DNA of 64,000 bases from [Pseudopropionibacterium] massiliense. Lineage in GTDB: Bacteria > Actinomycetota > Actinomycetes > Propionibacteriales > Propionibacteriaceae. Of this stretch, positions 50,030-59,447 are shown in pieces. The stretch is taken from contig NZ_LR027842.1 of the NCBI RefSeq assembly GCF_900607225.1, positions 92,539-156,538 on the forward strand, in the 5' to 3' direction. Positions within the stretch are counted from its first letter, which is position 1; the number at the start of each line of letters is the position of its first letter. Both the position numbers and the translations under genes were made by a program. The notes beneath the pieces were generated by a model that had not been told where the DNA came from, searched no databases, and saw only the letters and a list, made by a program, of their open reading frames with translations.

Positions 50030-51414
50030 GAGACGGCCTCGATCGACAACAGCGTGTTCGGTGGTTCGGTCAGGTAGTCCGACAGGGAGGCCTTGAGGAC
50101 GGTGCGTGCCCCTTGTATCGCCTGCCATGTTTCCGGCAGCGGGCGCAGCTGCACCGTGGTCGTGATCCTCCCGTCCCTGCGAACCCGGGTGGGAACCGCA
50201 GCCAGCAGGTTGTCGTCGTAATAGCGGACGAAATGGGGGGAATGGGTGTTGACCATGACCTGGCGCATTGGATTCCCCGGCCCCGGTGGATCCTGCGGGT
50301 CCACGGCGAGGGAACGGACCAGATCGACCATGGCCTCGATGCGGGCCGGATGGATGCCGTTCTCGGGTTCCTCCATGCACAGCAACCCTCCGAAGGAGTC
50401 GTCGACGCGCATGATGCACAGCGTGAGGAAACGAAGCGTCCCGTCGGACAGGGAACGTGCCGGCAGCCACGGGCCGGTGCCCATGGAGGCCATCAGGGTG
50501 AGGGTGTCGCGGCGCTCGTCGTAGTCGACCGTGATGCCGCGGATGTCGGTGAGTACCGCCGCCTCGGAGGCGACCTCGGCGTAGACGTCGTCGCCCTGTT
50601 CCCTGGCCATGCGATACAGCGTCGCCGCCAGGTGCGCCCCAGACGTCGTGGGGTGAGGATCCACGAGAGTGCTGTCCGGGGCGCGCATGGCGGAAGGTTC
50701 GAGCGCCAACAGCCGCCACTGCTGCATCTCCCGGCGGGCAGACAGGATCGTCTGGTCGTCGGCGGCGGTAGTGGTGGACACGATCGTGCGCGGCGCCCGG
50801 GCGGCCGCCGAGGGGCGCGGTTTCCCCCGGCTGCCCCCGTCCTGGTGGACGTTGACCACGGCCTCCCCGGCCTCCCCTCGTGTGGTGGAGATGTAGGCCA
50901 CACCGGCGCGCCTCCCCCTGACGACGGCGTCGCGGAACTGCTTCTTACCACGGGTCCATGGAAGATGTTTGGGGGCGTCGCCCAGATTGATGTGGGTCAG
51001 GCTCTCGTGTTCGAGCTGGATCCTCCCGATCCGGGGGGAGGCCGGGTCGGGTGGGAGGTAGCGCAGCTTCAGGTCGTAGCGGAGGAAGGTGGTGGTCGCC
51101 GACACCTCGCGACCGAAGTCGTCGGTCACCTCCGCGGGAACGATCATCTCGACACCGAAGGAGATGACGGGATCACTGGATTCGGCGTTGTTCCAGAACA
51201 GGGACCGCGGGTCCACGACCTGCCCGCCGCGCAACCTGAGGCGCTGGGCCGCCTCGAGGAAGGTGTGATCCGCCAGCAGGGACAGGAACTCGATGGCGTC
51301 GAAGACGTTCGACTTTCCCACCGCATTGGGGCCCGCTATGCAGGTGTAGGGGCCGAAGTGGACATCGAGTCCCAGCAGGTTCTTGAACCCGTCGACCTGG
51401 AGTCGGGTGAGCAT
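50026..51414 (-). CDS. OLD/RecF-like AAA ATPase (AAA_21 type), defence-like
   Basis: 462 aa. Starts L-T-R-L-Q-V-D-G-F-K-N-L; Walker A G-P-N-A-V-G-K-S-N at 28-36; signature-like S-L-S-D-G-T-L-R-F; Walker B L-L-C-M-E-E-P-E-N-G-I-H-P; and V-N-T-H-S-P-H-F H-loop. The middle part (about 170-260) contains a low-complexity Ala/Thr segment. It is a stand-alone SMC-like ATPase that needs a separate nuclease; the TOPRIM-like gene directly behind fits. TAAGCT six bases before the ATG suggests a leaderless start. Confidence 0.87.
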   Translation of the reverse strand: MLTRLQVDGFKNLLGLDVHFGPYTCIAGPNAVGKSNVFDAIEFLSLLADHTFLEAAQRLRLRGGQVVDPRSLFWNNAESSDPVISFGVEMIVPAEVTDDFGREVSATTTFLRYDLKLRYLPPDPASPRIGRIQLEHESLTHINLGDAPKHLPWTRGKKQFRDAVVRGRRAGVAYISTTRGEAGEAVVNVHQDGGSRGKPRPSAAARAPRTIVSTTTAADDQTILSARREMQQWRLLALEPSAMRAPDSTLVDPHPTTSGAHLAATLYRMAREQGDDVYAEVASEAAVLTDIRGITVDYDERRDTLTLMASMGTGPWLPARSLSDGTLRFLTLCIMRVDDSFGGLLCMEEPENGIHPARIEAMVDLVRSLAVDPQDPPGPGNPMRQVMVNTHSPHFVRYYDDNLLAAVPTRVRRDGRITTTVQLRPLPETWQAIQGARTVLKASLSDYLTEPPNTLLSIEAVS

Positions 51415-51537
51415 GGCCCCAGCTTAGGACGTCACGCCGGTCGCGGTGCGCTGGATCGGGCGATCCGAGTGTCCCACCAGGAGCGGTGTCCCACCAGGAG
51501 CGCGCCCGGGGGCCGGTCCTGCCGGCCCCGTGTCCTC

Positions 51538-52812
51538 TCAGCGGCCCGTTCCGGCGTAGACGACGGCCTCCTCCTCGCCGTCCAGGCCGAAGGCGGCGTG
51601 GGCGCCGCGGACGGCGCGGTCCACTTCGTCTGTGCTGACCACCACGGAGATGCGGATCTCGGATGTGGAGATCATCTGCAGGTTGACGCCCTCGGCCGCC
51701 AAGGCCTTGAAGAAGGTGGTGGTCACACCCGAATGGGACCGCATCCCGACGCCGACGATCGAGACCTTGCCGATCTGGTCGTCGTAGAGGACCTCCTCGA
51801 AACCGATCTTGTTCTTGTTCGCCTCGAGCGCCTCGATGCCCTTGCGGCCGTCGGACATGGGCAGGGTGAAGGAGATGTCGGTCTTCACGTCCGAGAGCCT
51901 GGATACGTTCTGCACGATCATGTCGATGTTGATGCCCGCGTCCGAGATGACCTCGAAGATCGAGGCGGCCGCACCCACCTGGTCGGGGACGCCGATGACG
52001 GTGATCTTGGCCTCGCTGCGGTCGTGGGCCACGCCCGTGATGATGGCTTCTTCCATTTTGCCTGCCTTCCTGACCTCGTCGTGGGGTTTCACCCAGGTGC
52101 CCGGTTTGTCACTGAAGGACGAACGGACGTGGACCTTCACGTTCTCGCGGCGCGCGTACTCGACACAGCGCAGGTGGAGGATCTTGGCGCCGGAGGCGGC
52201 CAGCTCCATCATCTCCTCGTAGCCGATCTCGGTGATCCGGCGGGCGCTCGGCACGATCCGCGGGTCGGCGGTGTAGACGCCGTCGACGTCGGTGTAGATC
52301 TCGCAGTGGTCGGCGCCCAGGGCCGAGGCCAGCGCGACCGCCGTGGTGTCGGAGGCGCCGCGACCCAGCGTCGTGACGTCCTTGGTGGTCTGCGCCACGC
52401 CCTGGAAACCGGCGACGATGACGACGCTGCCCTCCTCCAGGGAACGCACGACGCGCCCCGGGGTGATGTCGATGATGCGCGCGTTGCCGTGGGTGGGGGT
52501 GGTGAGAATGCCCGCCTGGGAGCCGGTGTAGCTGACGGCCTCGACCCCGAGGTCGGCCAGGGCCATCGCCAGCAGCGCCGCCGACTGGCGTTCCCCGGTG
52601 GTCAGCAGCATGTCCAGTTCACGGGATTTCGGGTTCGGGCTCACCTTCAGGGCCAGGTCCATCAGCTCGTCGGTGGTGTCGCCCATCGCCGAGATGACGA
52701 TGATGACCTCGTGCCCGTCGGCGCGCGTGCGCGCGATCCGCCGGGCGACGCGCTTGATGGATTCGGCGTCGGCCACCGAGGAGCCACCGTACTTCTGAAC
52801 AATGCGTCCCAC
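51538..52812 (-). CDS. lysC: Aspartate kinase
   Basis: 424 aa from GTG 52812, set by AAGGAGG at 52819-52825; an in-frame GTG at 52827 lies upstream of that site. K-Y-G-G-S-S-V near 6-12, T-T-G-E-R near 75, G-R-G-A-S-D-T-T-A near 155 for ATP and aspartate binding, then two ACT domains (about 268-424) for feedback control by Lys/Thr. First step of Lys/Thr/Met/DAP synthesis. Actinobacterial lysC often has an internal start for a beta subunit and asd downstream; asd is not found here. Confidence 0.95.
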   Translation of the reverse strand: MGRIVQKYGGSSVADAESIKRVARRIARTRADGHEVIIVISAMGDTTDELMDLALKVSPNPKSRELDMLLTTGERQSAALLAMALADLGVEAVSYTGSQAGILTTPTHGNARIIDITPGRVVRSLEEGSVVIVAGFQGVAQTTKDVTTLGRGASDTTAVALASALGADHCEIYTDVDGVYTADPRIVPSARRITEIGYEEMMELAASGAKILHLRCVEYARRENVKVHVRSSFSDKPGTWVKPHDEVRKAGKMEEAIITGVAHDRSEAKITVIGVPDQVGAAASIFEVISDAGINIDMIVQNVSRLSDVKTDISFTLPMSDGRKGIEALEANKNKIGFEEVLYDDQIGKVSIVGVGMRSHSGVTTTFFKALAAEGVNLQMISTSEIRISVVVSTDEVDRAVRGAHAAFGLDGEEEAVVYAGTGR

Positions 52813-52940
52813 GCAAACCTCCTTCACCGACAGGGAAGGCTACCGGACGAGGCCGGGAACCCCCAGATCCCGTCCAGCATGAGCAATCTTCGCTGAAAAC
52901 GAGCCGACGGGAGGCGCCCCTGCGCGGGTTCCCGTCCCGC

Positions 52941-53052
52941 GTTCGCTGGCCTTGATCCGGGTTTGCTGGCCTTGTTCACGTTTGCCTGCGCTGTGAGGCC
53001 AGCAAACATCAACAAGGTCAGCAAACCGGCGGTAAAGCCAGCAAACCGGCGG
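52941..53052. repeat. Family-d palindromic repeat unit (copy 1)
   Basis: Contains GTTTGCTGGCCTTGTTCACG, TTTGCCTGCGCTGTGAGGCC and the inverse AGCAAACATCAACAAGG; arms are iterated GCTGGCCTT/AAGGCCAGC units. It lies between the aspartate kinase start and the response-regulator end, at terminator position of the latter. Other copies: 57008-57135 and 58160-58287. Confidence 0.8.
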
Positions 53053-53089
53053 GTGGGGTGGGATCAGGTCCCGGGGATGGCCCCACCCC

Positions 53090-53749
53090 TCAGTTGGATT
53101 CCGCCGTCCCGTCGAGATCGAACCAGCCGTCCTCCCAGGTCTGGGTGGCGGCCGCGGTCGTGTTGCCGACCGGCCTGCCGACGGCCGCGTACTTCTCGTA
53201 GGCCCGCGCCAGGTAGGTCTTGACGGTGGACAGGGAGATGATGGGATTGAACTGGCGGCCGATGGCCTTGATGGGAACCCCCTCCGAGGCGAGTCGCAGA
53301 CAGCGCAGCTCATGGGCCGACAACGCGGGCAGTTCCGCCGCGTCCTCGATGAGCGCGGCCGCCATCGCCGAGGACGGCGACCATCCCGTCTCGTGGATCT
53401 CCCGCAACGTCTCGAAGTGTTTGTCCGGCGACTCGTCCTTGAGGGCGAGGCCCCGGGCGCCGGCCCGCATGGCCATGCTGATCGGGACGCGACGATGGTC
53501 CGCGGTGAAGGCGAGGCACGAAATGCCCGCCTGACTCAGTACTCGAATGGTCTCGTGCCCGGCCAACTGGCCGTGCAACATCAAATCCACCATGGCCACG
53601 TCGGGATGGTTCTCGAGGCACCACGCCTGGAACTCCTCGGGGTAGGTGCTGGTGTACACCACCGCCAACTCCGGGTAGTCGCGACCGAGCGCCGAAATGG
53701 CGCGGCAGATGAATTCGTGGTCATCGAGGACTGCCACCTTGATGCTCAC
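53090..53749 (-). CDS. Response regulator, LuxR family
   Basis: 219 aa. Receiver: V-L-D-D-H near 7-11, phospho-acceptor Asp 55 in V-D-L-M-L, and Lys in A-L-K-D-E near 104. The LuxR-like HTH region (about 140-190) has L-S-A-H-E-L-R-C-L-R-L-A-S-E-G and I-S-L-S-T-V-K-T-Y-L-A-R-A. Its start overlaps the stop of the kinase gene (GTGA), so the two form one unit. The C-terminal tail (about 190-219) is longer than usual. Confidence 0.92.
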   Translation of the reverse strand: MSIKVAVLDDHEFICRAISALGRDYPELAVVYTSTYPEEFQAWCLENHPDVAMVDLMLHGQLAGHETIRVLSQAGISCLAFTADHRRVPISMAMRAGARGLALKDESPDKHFETLREIHETGWSPSSAMAAALIEDAAELPALSAHELRCLRLASEGVPIKAIGRQFNPIISLSTVKTYLARAYEKYAAVGRPVGNTTAAATQTWEDGWFDLDGTAESN

Positions 53750-55896
53750 GGCTTGTCCTCCTCACAACTGAACTGGGTGAAATCCGGATCGGTAAGCAAG
53801 ATTCTGGCACCTGTGAGGCCTGCCTGTCGCGTCTCCGTTAAACCCGGTTCTGCAACAGTCGCCACGAGAGTGCCCTGACGGCGGGTGATGGTCAGGTGCT
53901 GGCCGGGGACGGCGGGGTCCAGCTGGTTCAGCAGGGAGGCGAATCTCGTCGCCTCGAAGGCCTCCACCTGTTCCACGTCGAGCAGGCATCCCCAGCCCGC
54001 GCGACGCAACCGGTCCAGGGCCGTGGCCAGGTGAATGCCCCCCGGCCACAACCGCAGGGCGTCGCGCAGCCGCGACTCCACGTGCCTGGCCTCGACGCGC
54101 ACGGCGGGATCGGCGGGATCGACGGCCCCGGTGTAGAGCCCGGTGAACAGGGGGCCGCAGATCCGGTCCAGTGCCGCGATCCACGCCTCCTGCTCCGCCA
54201 CCCGCTCGTTCCTGAGCTGCTCGGCGAGCTGCTCCTCGGTGCGTTCCTCCTGCGCCTGGTGGGCGCGTTTCCCGATGTCCGAGGCGCCGAGCGCCAACAC
54301 CAGCGTCACCACACCGGCGGTGATGACGACCCCGGGGGAGCCGATGTCGGTGCCCTCCGGTACCCGCCCGAAAAGTCCCAGCGCCCCGGCGATGCTGGCG
54401 GCGACGTTGGCGAGCACCAACCCGGTGGCCTCCTTCCACTGCCGTCCCGGGATGGTGAGGACCATCAGGGCGGTGGTCAGGCCGACGGTCCACAGGTCGT
54501 AGCGGTTGTTGCCGGAGGCCGTCGACAACCAGGCGTGGTTCGCGATGAGCAGCCCGATGCCCCAGACGTTGGCCAGGATCGCCTCGTGGATGTGCAGGCC
54601 GCGCCTGCGCAGCACGCGGCTGGTCAGCGCCACCACGAACGCCGTCGCCACGAAGAGCGTCCATGCCATGAGCGGACTCGGCCCGACGTTCCGCAACATC
54701 AGCAGCAGGCCCGTCCCGAACAGGCTCGGCAGCGCGATCAGTGACAACCACCGCCGGCCCGACGGGCCGATGCGGGCCGCGTGCGGGATCGGGTTCCAGG
54801 TGAGGGTGACGGCGGTGCCGCCGACGACGTCGGAATGGATGGTGGCGTGCCCACCGACCTCCGCCATGCGCCCGTGAATGCCCTCCTTGATGCCCATGCG
54901 GCTGCGCGGCACCTCGCTGGGATCGAAACCGGGGCCCCAGTCGCTGATGACGACGGTGCAGCCACTGCCGGAGGTGCGGGCCGTCACCTGGGCGGTGCCG
55001 CCGGGAACGTGTTTGGCGACGTTGCGCACCGCCTCCCGGGTTGCCTCGGCGATGTTGCGGGTCACCTTGGACGGCAGGCTGGCCTCGTCCTCGATGCGCA
55101 GCGCGACGGGGCAGCCGACATCGGTGACGGCCTGCTCCAGGGCGCTCAACAGGGGAGAGGCCTCCAGATCCAGGTCGGAGGTGCCCAGCCCTGCCCGCGA
55201 CTCCTCACCCAGCCGCAGCACCTCCTCGCGGGTGATCTCCCCGCGTCCGCTCGCGACCTGCTGGAACAGGTGCAGGAGGGTGTCGTGGACTCGACGGATG
55301 TTCTCCCTGCGGGTGCTCTCCAACAGCCGGGTGCGATGCTCCACGCTCCGGCGACGGGCATCGTCGGCGACGCTGTCCTCGAGGTCCTGCAGCTGGGCCT
55401 GCATGGTGCGGTAGGCCAACGTCATGATGCCGATCGCGACGATCGTGAAACCGATGTCGAGGAGCTGCTGTCGCCAGTCGAGGCGCGGCAGCAGCACGAT
55501 CATCGGGGCGAGCGCGCCGACCGTCATGAGGATCCAGGGGCCGTGACTGTCGCGCCGGTGTTGCAGCAGGTAGATCAGGATCGTCCAGACCCACAGGTTG
55601 GAGTGCCACACCACCGGGCCCTCACCGAGCCACATACCGGCGCCGGCGAGCCAGAACCCGATGGTGTTGACCAGGGCCACGGGCCAGACCAGGGGAAGGT
55701 CGAGGAAGGCCCCGAGCGCGGCCAACAGATGGGCCAGCGCCATCAGCGCGAGCCCGGACACGGCGAGACCGTCCAAACCGGGGGTCAGCAGGTCCTCGAC
55801 GGGGGTCAGGCCCTGCAGGGCCGCGGCCAGACCCACGCCGAAACCCATCAGTCGGCGCATTCTTCTGGCTGGTTCCTGAAACTGCATCGTCGGCAT
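53746..55896 (-). CDS. Large histidine kinase with a central kinase core between two membrane bundles
   Basis: About 716 aa from ATG 55896. Residues 1-170 hold about six transmembrane helices. The kinase core is next: R-R-V-H-D-T-L-L-H with the likely phospho-His, then an HATPase with D-W-G-P-G-F-D-P and M-G-I-K-E-G-I-H-G-R-M. A second bundle of six to seven helices follows (about 380-545), then a coiled coil (E-R-T-E-E-Q-L-A-E-Q-L) and a soluble C-terminal domain of about 150 aa with no motif I recognise. Most LuxR-partner kinases end at the HATPase; this duplicated membrane layout is unusual. Partner regulator overlaps it. Confidence 0.85.
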   Translation of the reverse strand: MPTMQFQEPARRMRRLMGFGVGLAAALQGLTPVEDLLTPGLDGLAVSGLALMALAHLLAALGAFLDLPLVWPVALVNTIGFWLAGAGMWLGEGPVVWHSNLWVWTILIYLLQHRRDSHGPWILMTVGALAPMIVLLPRLDWRQQLLDIGFTIVAIGIMTLAYRTMQAQLQDLEDSVADDARRRSVEHRTRLLESTRRENIRRVHDTLLHLFQQVASGRGEITREEVLRLGEESRAGLGTSDLDLEASPLLSALEQAVTDVGCPVALRIEDEASLPSKVTRNIAEATREAVRNVAKHVPGGTAQVTARTSGSGCTVVISDWGPGFDPSEVPRSRMGIKEGIHGRMAEVGGHATIHSDVVGGTAVTLTWNPIPHAARIGPSGRRWLSLIALPSLFGTGLLLMLRNVGPSPLMAWTLFVATAFVVALTSRVLRRRGLHIHEAILANVWGIGLLIANHAWLSTASGNNRYDLWTVGLTTALMVLTIPGRQWKEATGLVLANVAASIAGALGLFGRVPEGTDIGSPGVVITAGVVTLVLALGASDIGKRAHQAQEERTEEQLAEQLRNERVAEQEAWIAALDRICGPLFTGLYTGAVDPADPAVRVEARHVESRLRDALRLWPGGIHLATALDRLRRAGWGCLLDVEQVEAFEATRFASLLNQLDPAVPGQHLTITRRQGTLVATVAEPGLTETRQAGLTGARILLTDPDFTQFSCEEDKP

Positions 55897-56011
55897 TTTC
55901 CCACGGGAGCGGAGGCTGGGCGGAACCCGAAGGTGTCGCGGTGTCCGCGTCCCGAAATTTGTCATCTCAAAGTTATGGTCAGCCCCCGATGTTCCAGAGT
56001 AGCCTTGGGCC

Positions 56012-57004
56012 ATGGAGAGCATTCGATGGGGAATCGTCGGGGCCGGAAGCATTGCGGACACCGTTGCGGGAGAGTTCGCTTTCGTGCCCCAGGCCGAACT
56101 GGTCGCGGTGGCGTCACGTGACCTGGAGAGGTCGCGGAAACTGGCGCGCAGACACGGAATTCCCGCGATTCACCGAGACTACCGCTCGCTGATCGAGTCC
56201 GACGGTGTGGATGTCGTCTACATCGCGACCACGCATCCTCATCACCGTGACATCGCCCTGGCCGCGATATCCGCGGGAAAGGCGGTGATGGTGGAGAAGG
56301 CCTTCACCGCCACCCTCGCCGGAACCGAGGAGGTGGTCGCGGCCGCCACCAATGCCGGGGTGTTCGCGATGGAGGCCATGTGGACCCGGTTCCTGCCCGC
56401 GGTGGAGGCGGCCCGGGAGGTCGTGGCGTGGGGAAGGATCGGGCAGGTGCTCGGCATGCAGGGGGACCTGTGTGCGTTCCGCCCCTACGACCCGAAGAAC
56501 CGGTTGTGGGATCCCGCCACGGGCGGCGGGGCCCTCCTCGACCTGGGCGTCTACGTCATCTCCATGGCCCAGGACTTCCTGGGAAGCTCTCGGGACGTGC
56601 ACTGCGCCGGGCGGTACGCGCCGAACGGGGTGGAGTCGGCGGCGACGATCAACATCGCCTACGTCGGCGGGGGGACGTCGGCGCTCACCTGCGGATTCGA
56701 CGTCCACGGGCCGGGCCGGATGATCATCCTCGGGACGAAGGGATGGGTGGAGGCTCAGCCCAGGTTCCACCATCCGACCACCATCTCCGTGCACCGCTCG
56801 GGGGTGCTGCCGCGGATCATCGAGGCCAAGCAGATCGGCAGGGGATACGCCCACGAGCTGATGGAGGTCAGCGACTGCCTGCTCGCCGGGCGCACCCAGT
56901 CGGCGACGATGCCGCTGTCCGACACCGTCGAGGTGATGCGGGTGCTGGAGGGCTGCCTGACGCAACTGGGTCGTCCGCAGGAGGAGGCGAGGGTCGAGAT
57001 CTGA
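56012..57004 (+). CDS. Gfo/Idh/MocA-family oxidoreductase
   Basis: 330 aa. Rossmann G-I-V-G-A-G-S-I-A-D near 8-17, V-Y-I-A-T-T-H-P-H-H near 70-79, V-E-K-A-F near 95 (the E-K-P-like motif with catalytic Lys), and G-G-G-A-L-L-D-L-G-V-Y near 172-182. Typical NAD(P)-dependent dehydrogenase of sugars or inositols/dihydrodiols; substrate unknown. TAGCCT six bases before the ATG suggests leaderless expression. Stands alone, divergent from the kinase operon. Confidence 0.92.
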   Translation: MESIRWGIVGAGSIADTVAGEFAFVPQAELVAVASRDLERSRKLARRHGIPAIHRDYRSLIESDGVDVVYIATTHPHHRDIALAAISAGKAVMVEKAFTATLAGTEEVVAAATNAGVFAMEAMWTRFLPAVEAAREVVAWGRIGQVLGMQGDLCAFRPYDPKNRLWDPATGGGALLDLGVYVISMAQDFLGSSRDVHCAGRYAPNGVESAATINIAYVGGGTSALTCGFDVHGPGRMIILGTKGWVEAQPRFHHPTTISVHRSGVLPRIIEAKQIGRGYAHELMEVSDCLLAGRTQSATMPLSDTVEVMRVLEGCLTQLGRPQEEARVEI

Positions 57005-57007
57005 GGG

Positions 57008-57135
57008 TCGCTGGCCTTAATCCGGTTTTGCTGGGCTTGTTCACGTTTGCTGGCCTCACAGCGCAGGCAAACGTGAACAAGCCCAGCAAACCATTGCCAA
57101 GGCCAGCGAATCAGGAGTAAGGCCAGCAAATCGGG
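57008..57135. repeat. Family-d palindromic repeat unit (copy 2)
   Basis: Fills exactly the space between the stops of the Gfo/Idh gene (57004) and the convergent AbiEi-like gene (57137). CTGGGCTTGTTCACGTTTGC pairs with GCAAACGTGAACAAGCCCAG around TGGCCTCACAGCGCAG. Confidence 0.85.
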
Positions 57136-57136
57136 G

Positions 57137-58069
57137 TCAGGAGCTGCGACGGGCGGTCCAGGCGGGGCTGGCGCTCGCGAAACCGGCATTCAACAGGGCC
57201 GTGAGCGAGGCCTGGTCGTTGGCCTCCCGCCAACCCCACCGGACGATCCAGTACCCGCACGCACGGATGCGTTGTTCGCGACGCTTCTCCGCCATCACGA
57301 CATCCGCCGCGGACTGGCCGGGGCCGAGCAGCTCCCGGTACTTGATGCGTCCGTCGACCTCCCCGACGAGCCCGTGCTCGGGCCAGCCGAAATCGGTGCG
57401 GGCGACGAACTCGCCGTTCGCGTCGAAGATCTCGAACTGCAGCTCCGGAGCCGGGATTCCCGCCCGCATCATGTGGAACCTGCTCAGCGACTCGGCGGGA
57501 GACTCCACCCGTCCGTCGCCGAGCGCCAGCACCCGCCTGGCCTGCCTCACCCCGTGAAGCCGGGGATGCCTGTGCAGCTCATCTTGGAGAAAGTCGCGTT
57601 TGAGACCGCGACCCAAGGCGGCGTCCACCACCGCGAGACCCCACTCGAAGGGCGACGTGCGGGCCAGGTCGGTAACCGTGCGCGAGAGGGTGGTCACCGG
57701 TAACCCGGCGATGCGCGTGACCTCGTCGTCGTGGATGGCGGTGCGACGGACCCGGAGGAGGTCGCTGTGATCGCCATGCCCGCGGGTGCGGCGGGTCATG
57801 GTCACCTCCCGCAGCGACTCAATGGGAACAGGTAAGCCGTGCAGCACCGCGGCCGAGGTGTGACTGAAGACGCTCGAGTCGTGAACGTCGATGGCGGCCG
57901 CCTGGATTCGTCGGCGGTGCTCCGCGAACACGTCCGCCTGCTGCGTCGGGGCGTAAACACCGCGCCTGAGGCGCACCATTGTGCCGTCGCGGAGGTGCTG
58001 TTTGAGTTGGGCGTCGGTTACTCCCAGGGTCGTGAGATGCTCGTGGGTCCAAAGGGTTGTGCGTGTCAT
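57137..58069 (-). CDS. AbiEi-like protein with N-terminal HTH and C-terminal DUF559-like domain
   Basis: About 310 aa from ATG 58069 (GTG 58087 also possible). N-terminal wHTH: L-G-V-T-D-A-Q-L-K-Q-H-L-R-D-G, then R-L-R-R-G-V-Y-A-P as in type IV antitoxin AbiEi and relatives. Middle has S-H-T-S-A-A-V-L-H-G-L-P. The C-terminal part has R-T-D-F-G-W-P-E-H-G-L-V-G-E-V-D-G-R-I-K-Y, a PD-(D/E)xK-like/DUF559 region with Asp, Glu and Lys present. No AbiEii nucleotidyltransferase is adjacent, so this is an orphan of a common actinobacterial family, with unknown target. Confidence 0.75.
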   Translation of the reverse strand: MTRTTLWTHEHLTTLGVTDAQLKQHLRDGTMVRLRRGVYAPTQQADVFAEHRRRIQAAAIDVHDSSVFSHTSAAVLHGLPVPIESLREVTMTRRTRGHGDHSDLLRVRRTAIHDDEVTRIAGLPVTTLSRTVTDLARTSPFEWGLAVVDAALGRGLKRDFLQDELHRHPRLHGVRQARRVLALGDGRVESPAESLSRFHMMRAGIPAPELQFEIFDANGEFVARTDFGWPEHGLVGEVDGRIKYRELLGPGQSAADVVMAEKRREQRIRACGYWIVRWGWREANDQASLTALLNAGFASASPAWTARRSS

Positions 58070-58159
58070 GAAACCATTGGACGCCACGTCGACTCTGCGC
58101 TGTCAAGGACCAGTTTTTCGCCTGTGGAAAACTCTCCTCGGGGCTGTTCCCCGACACGC

Positions 58160-58287
58160 CGGTTTGCTGGCCTTATCACCTTTTTGCTGGGGTTGTTCAC
58201 GTTTGCCTGCGCTGTGAGGCCAGCAAACGTGAACAAGCCCAGCAAACCCGGATTAAGGCCAGCGGACCGGATTAAGGCCAGCAAAAC
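58160..58287. repeat. Family-d palindromic repeat unit (copy 3)
   Basis: GGTTTGCTGGCCTTATCACC, GTTGTTCACGTTTGCCTGCG, CAGCAAACGTGAACAAGCCC, then two GGATTAAGGCCAGC units. It lies between the AbiEi-like start and the end of the convergently oriented upstream gene at 58332, whose terminator it may be. With copy 2 it brackets the AbiEi-like gene. Confidence 0.8.
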
Positions 58288-58331
58288 GACGGCGGGGCCG
58301 GGTGGTGGTGGGACCGGGTGGCGGGTGGGGG

Positions 58332-59447
58332 TTACAGAGAAGCCGCCATTCGGCGTACCGCCTCGGAGATGATCTCCTTCGACGTCGCCAGGTTGACGCG
58401 CACGAATTGGGTGGCCGACGGGGCGTAGTCGGTGCCCTGACCGAAACGGACCTTCGCCTTCTCGAAGAAATGCTGGCCCGCGTGGTCGAGACCCAGCGGG
58501 GAGCAGTCCAGCCACGCCAGGTAGGTGCCCTGCGACGGCGTGTAGGTCAGCTCCGGGATGGCGCGGTGGAGTTCGTCGGCGAAGTGCTGTTTGTTCTCGC
58601 GGATCTCCGCGGCGGCCTCCGCCAGCCAGTAGCGACCCTCGTTCAGCGCCGTCGCGTGCGCCACCACCCCGAGGTAACTGGCCGACTCCGGCACGTAACC
58701 GCTGAGACCCTTGACCACATCTGCGACCTCCGCACCCGGGACGATCAACCCGGCCTTCAAACCGGCCAGGTTCCACGACTTTGACGCCGACGTCACGACG
58801 AAGGCCCGCTCACCACCCGGCACCCGATGGATGGGGGTGTGTTCCGCGCCCGAGAGGGGAGCGTGGATCTCGTCGCAGATGACCGCGACACCGTGGGTGT
58901 TCGCCAACTCCATCACCCTGGTGAGTTCCTCGGCGGTGTGCACCGCCCCCGACGGATTGTGCGGGGAGCACAGCAGGTAGGCGGCGGGGCGCTCCTTCTC
59001 GAACGCGACCTCCAGGGCGTCGAGATCCAGGCGCCCCGCCTCGGTGGTGGGGACCTCGACGATGCGGCGGCCCGTCTCGTTGCAGACCGCCCGGAACGGC
59101 GGGTAGATCGGCGGGTTGATGACGACGGCGTCGCCGGGTTTCGTGGTCGCCAGTGTCATCTCCCGCATGCCCGTCATGACGTCGCAGGCCAGCGACACCG
59201 TCGCCGGATCGATGTCCCAGCCCCAGACATCGGAGGCGAAGGACGCGAACGCCTCCTGGTAGTCGGGCAGCTCCGGGTATCCGGTGTCACCCTCGGCGAC
59301 CATCCGGGAGAGGACATCCACCACCGCCGGCACCGGCCGGGCGTCCATCTCCGCGACGAACATCGGCAGCACGTCGGGCGCGAACCGGGCCCACTTGATG
59401 CTGCGGCGCCGGCGGAGGGTCTCAAGGGGGATGTCGAAGATGGCCAT
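58332..59447 (-). CDS. MalY/PatB-type PLP-dependent aminotransferase / cystathionine beta-lyase
   Basis: 371 aa fold-type I enzyme. M-F-V-A-E-M-D near 29-35 and G-Y-P-E-L near 57 are the MalY/PatB signature. N-P-P-I-Y-P-P-F near 111, P-H-N-P-S-G near 162-167 and C-D-E-I-H-A near 191-196 bind cofactor; Lys 223 in S-A-S-K-S-W-N forms the Schiff base; R-V-N at the end binds carboxylate. Likely C-S lyase producing homocysteine or sulfide from cystathionine or cysteine. TAGGAT six bases before the ATG again gives a leaderless start. Confidence 0.93.
   Translation of the reverse strand: MAIFDIPLETLRRRRSIKWARFAPDVLPMFVAEMDARPVPAVVDVLSRMVAEGDTGYPELPDYQEAFASFASDVWGWDIDPATVSLACDVMTGMREMTLATTKPGDAVVINPPIYPPFRAVCNETGRRIVEVPTTEAGRLDLDALEVAFEKERPAAYLLCSPHNPSGAVHTAEELTRVMELANTHGVAVICDEIHAPLSGAEHTPIHRVPGGERAFVVTSASKSWNLAGLKAGLIVPGAEVADVVKGLSGYVPESASYLGVVAHATALNEGRYWLAEAAAEIRENKQHFADELHRAIPELTYTPSQGTYLAWLDCSPLGLDHAGQHFFEKAKVRFGQGTDYAPSATQFVRVNLATSKEIISEAVRRMAASL

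Noticed and set aside
57137-58069. Complete type IV AbiE toxin-antitoxin system
   Set aside because: Only an AbiEi-like protein is present; no AbiEii nucleotidyltransferase gene is adjacent on either side.
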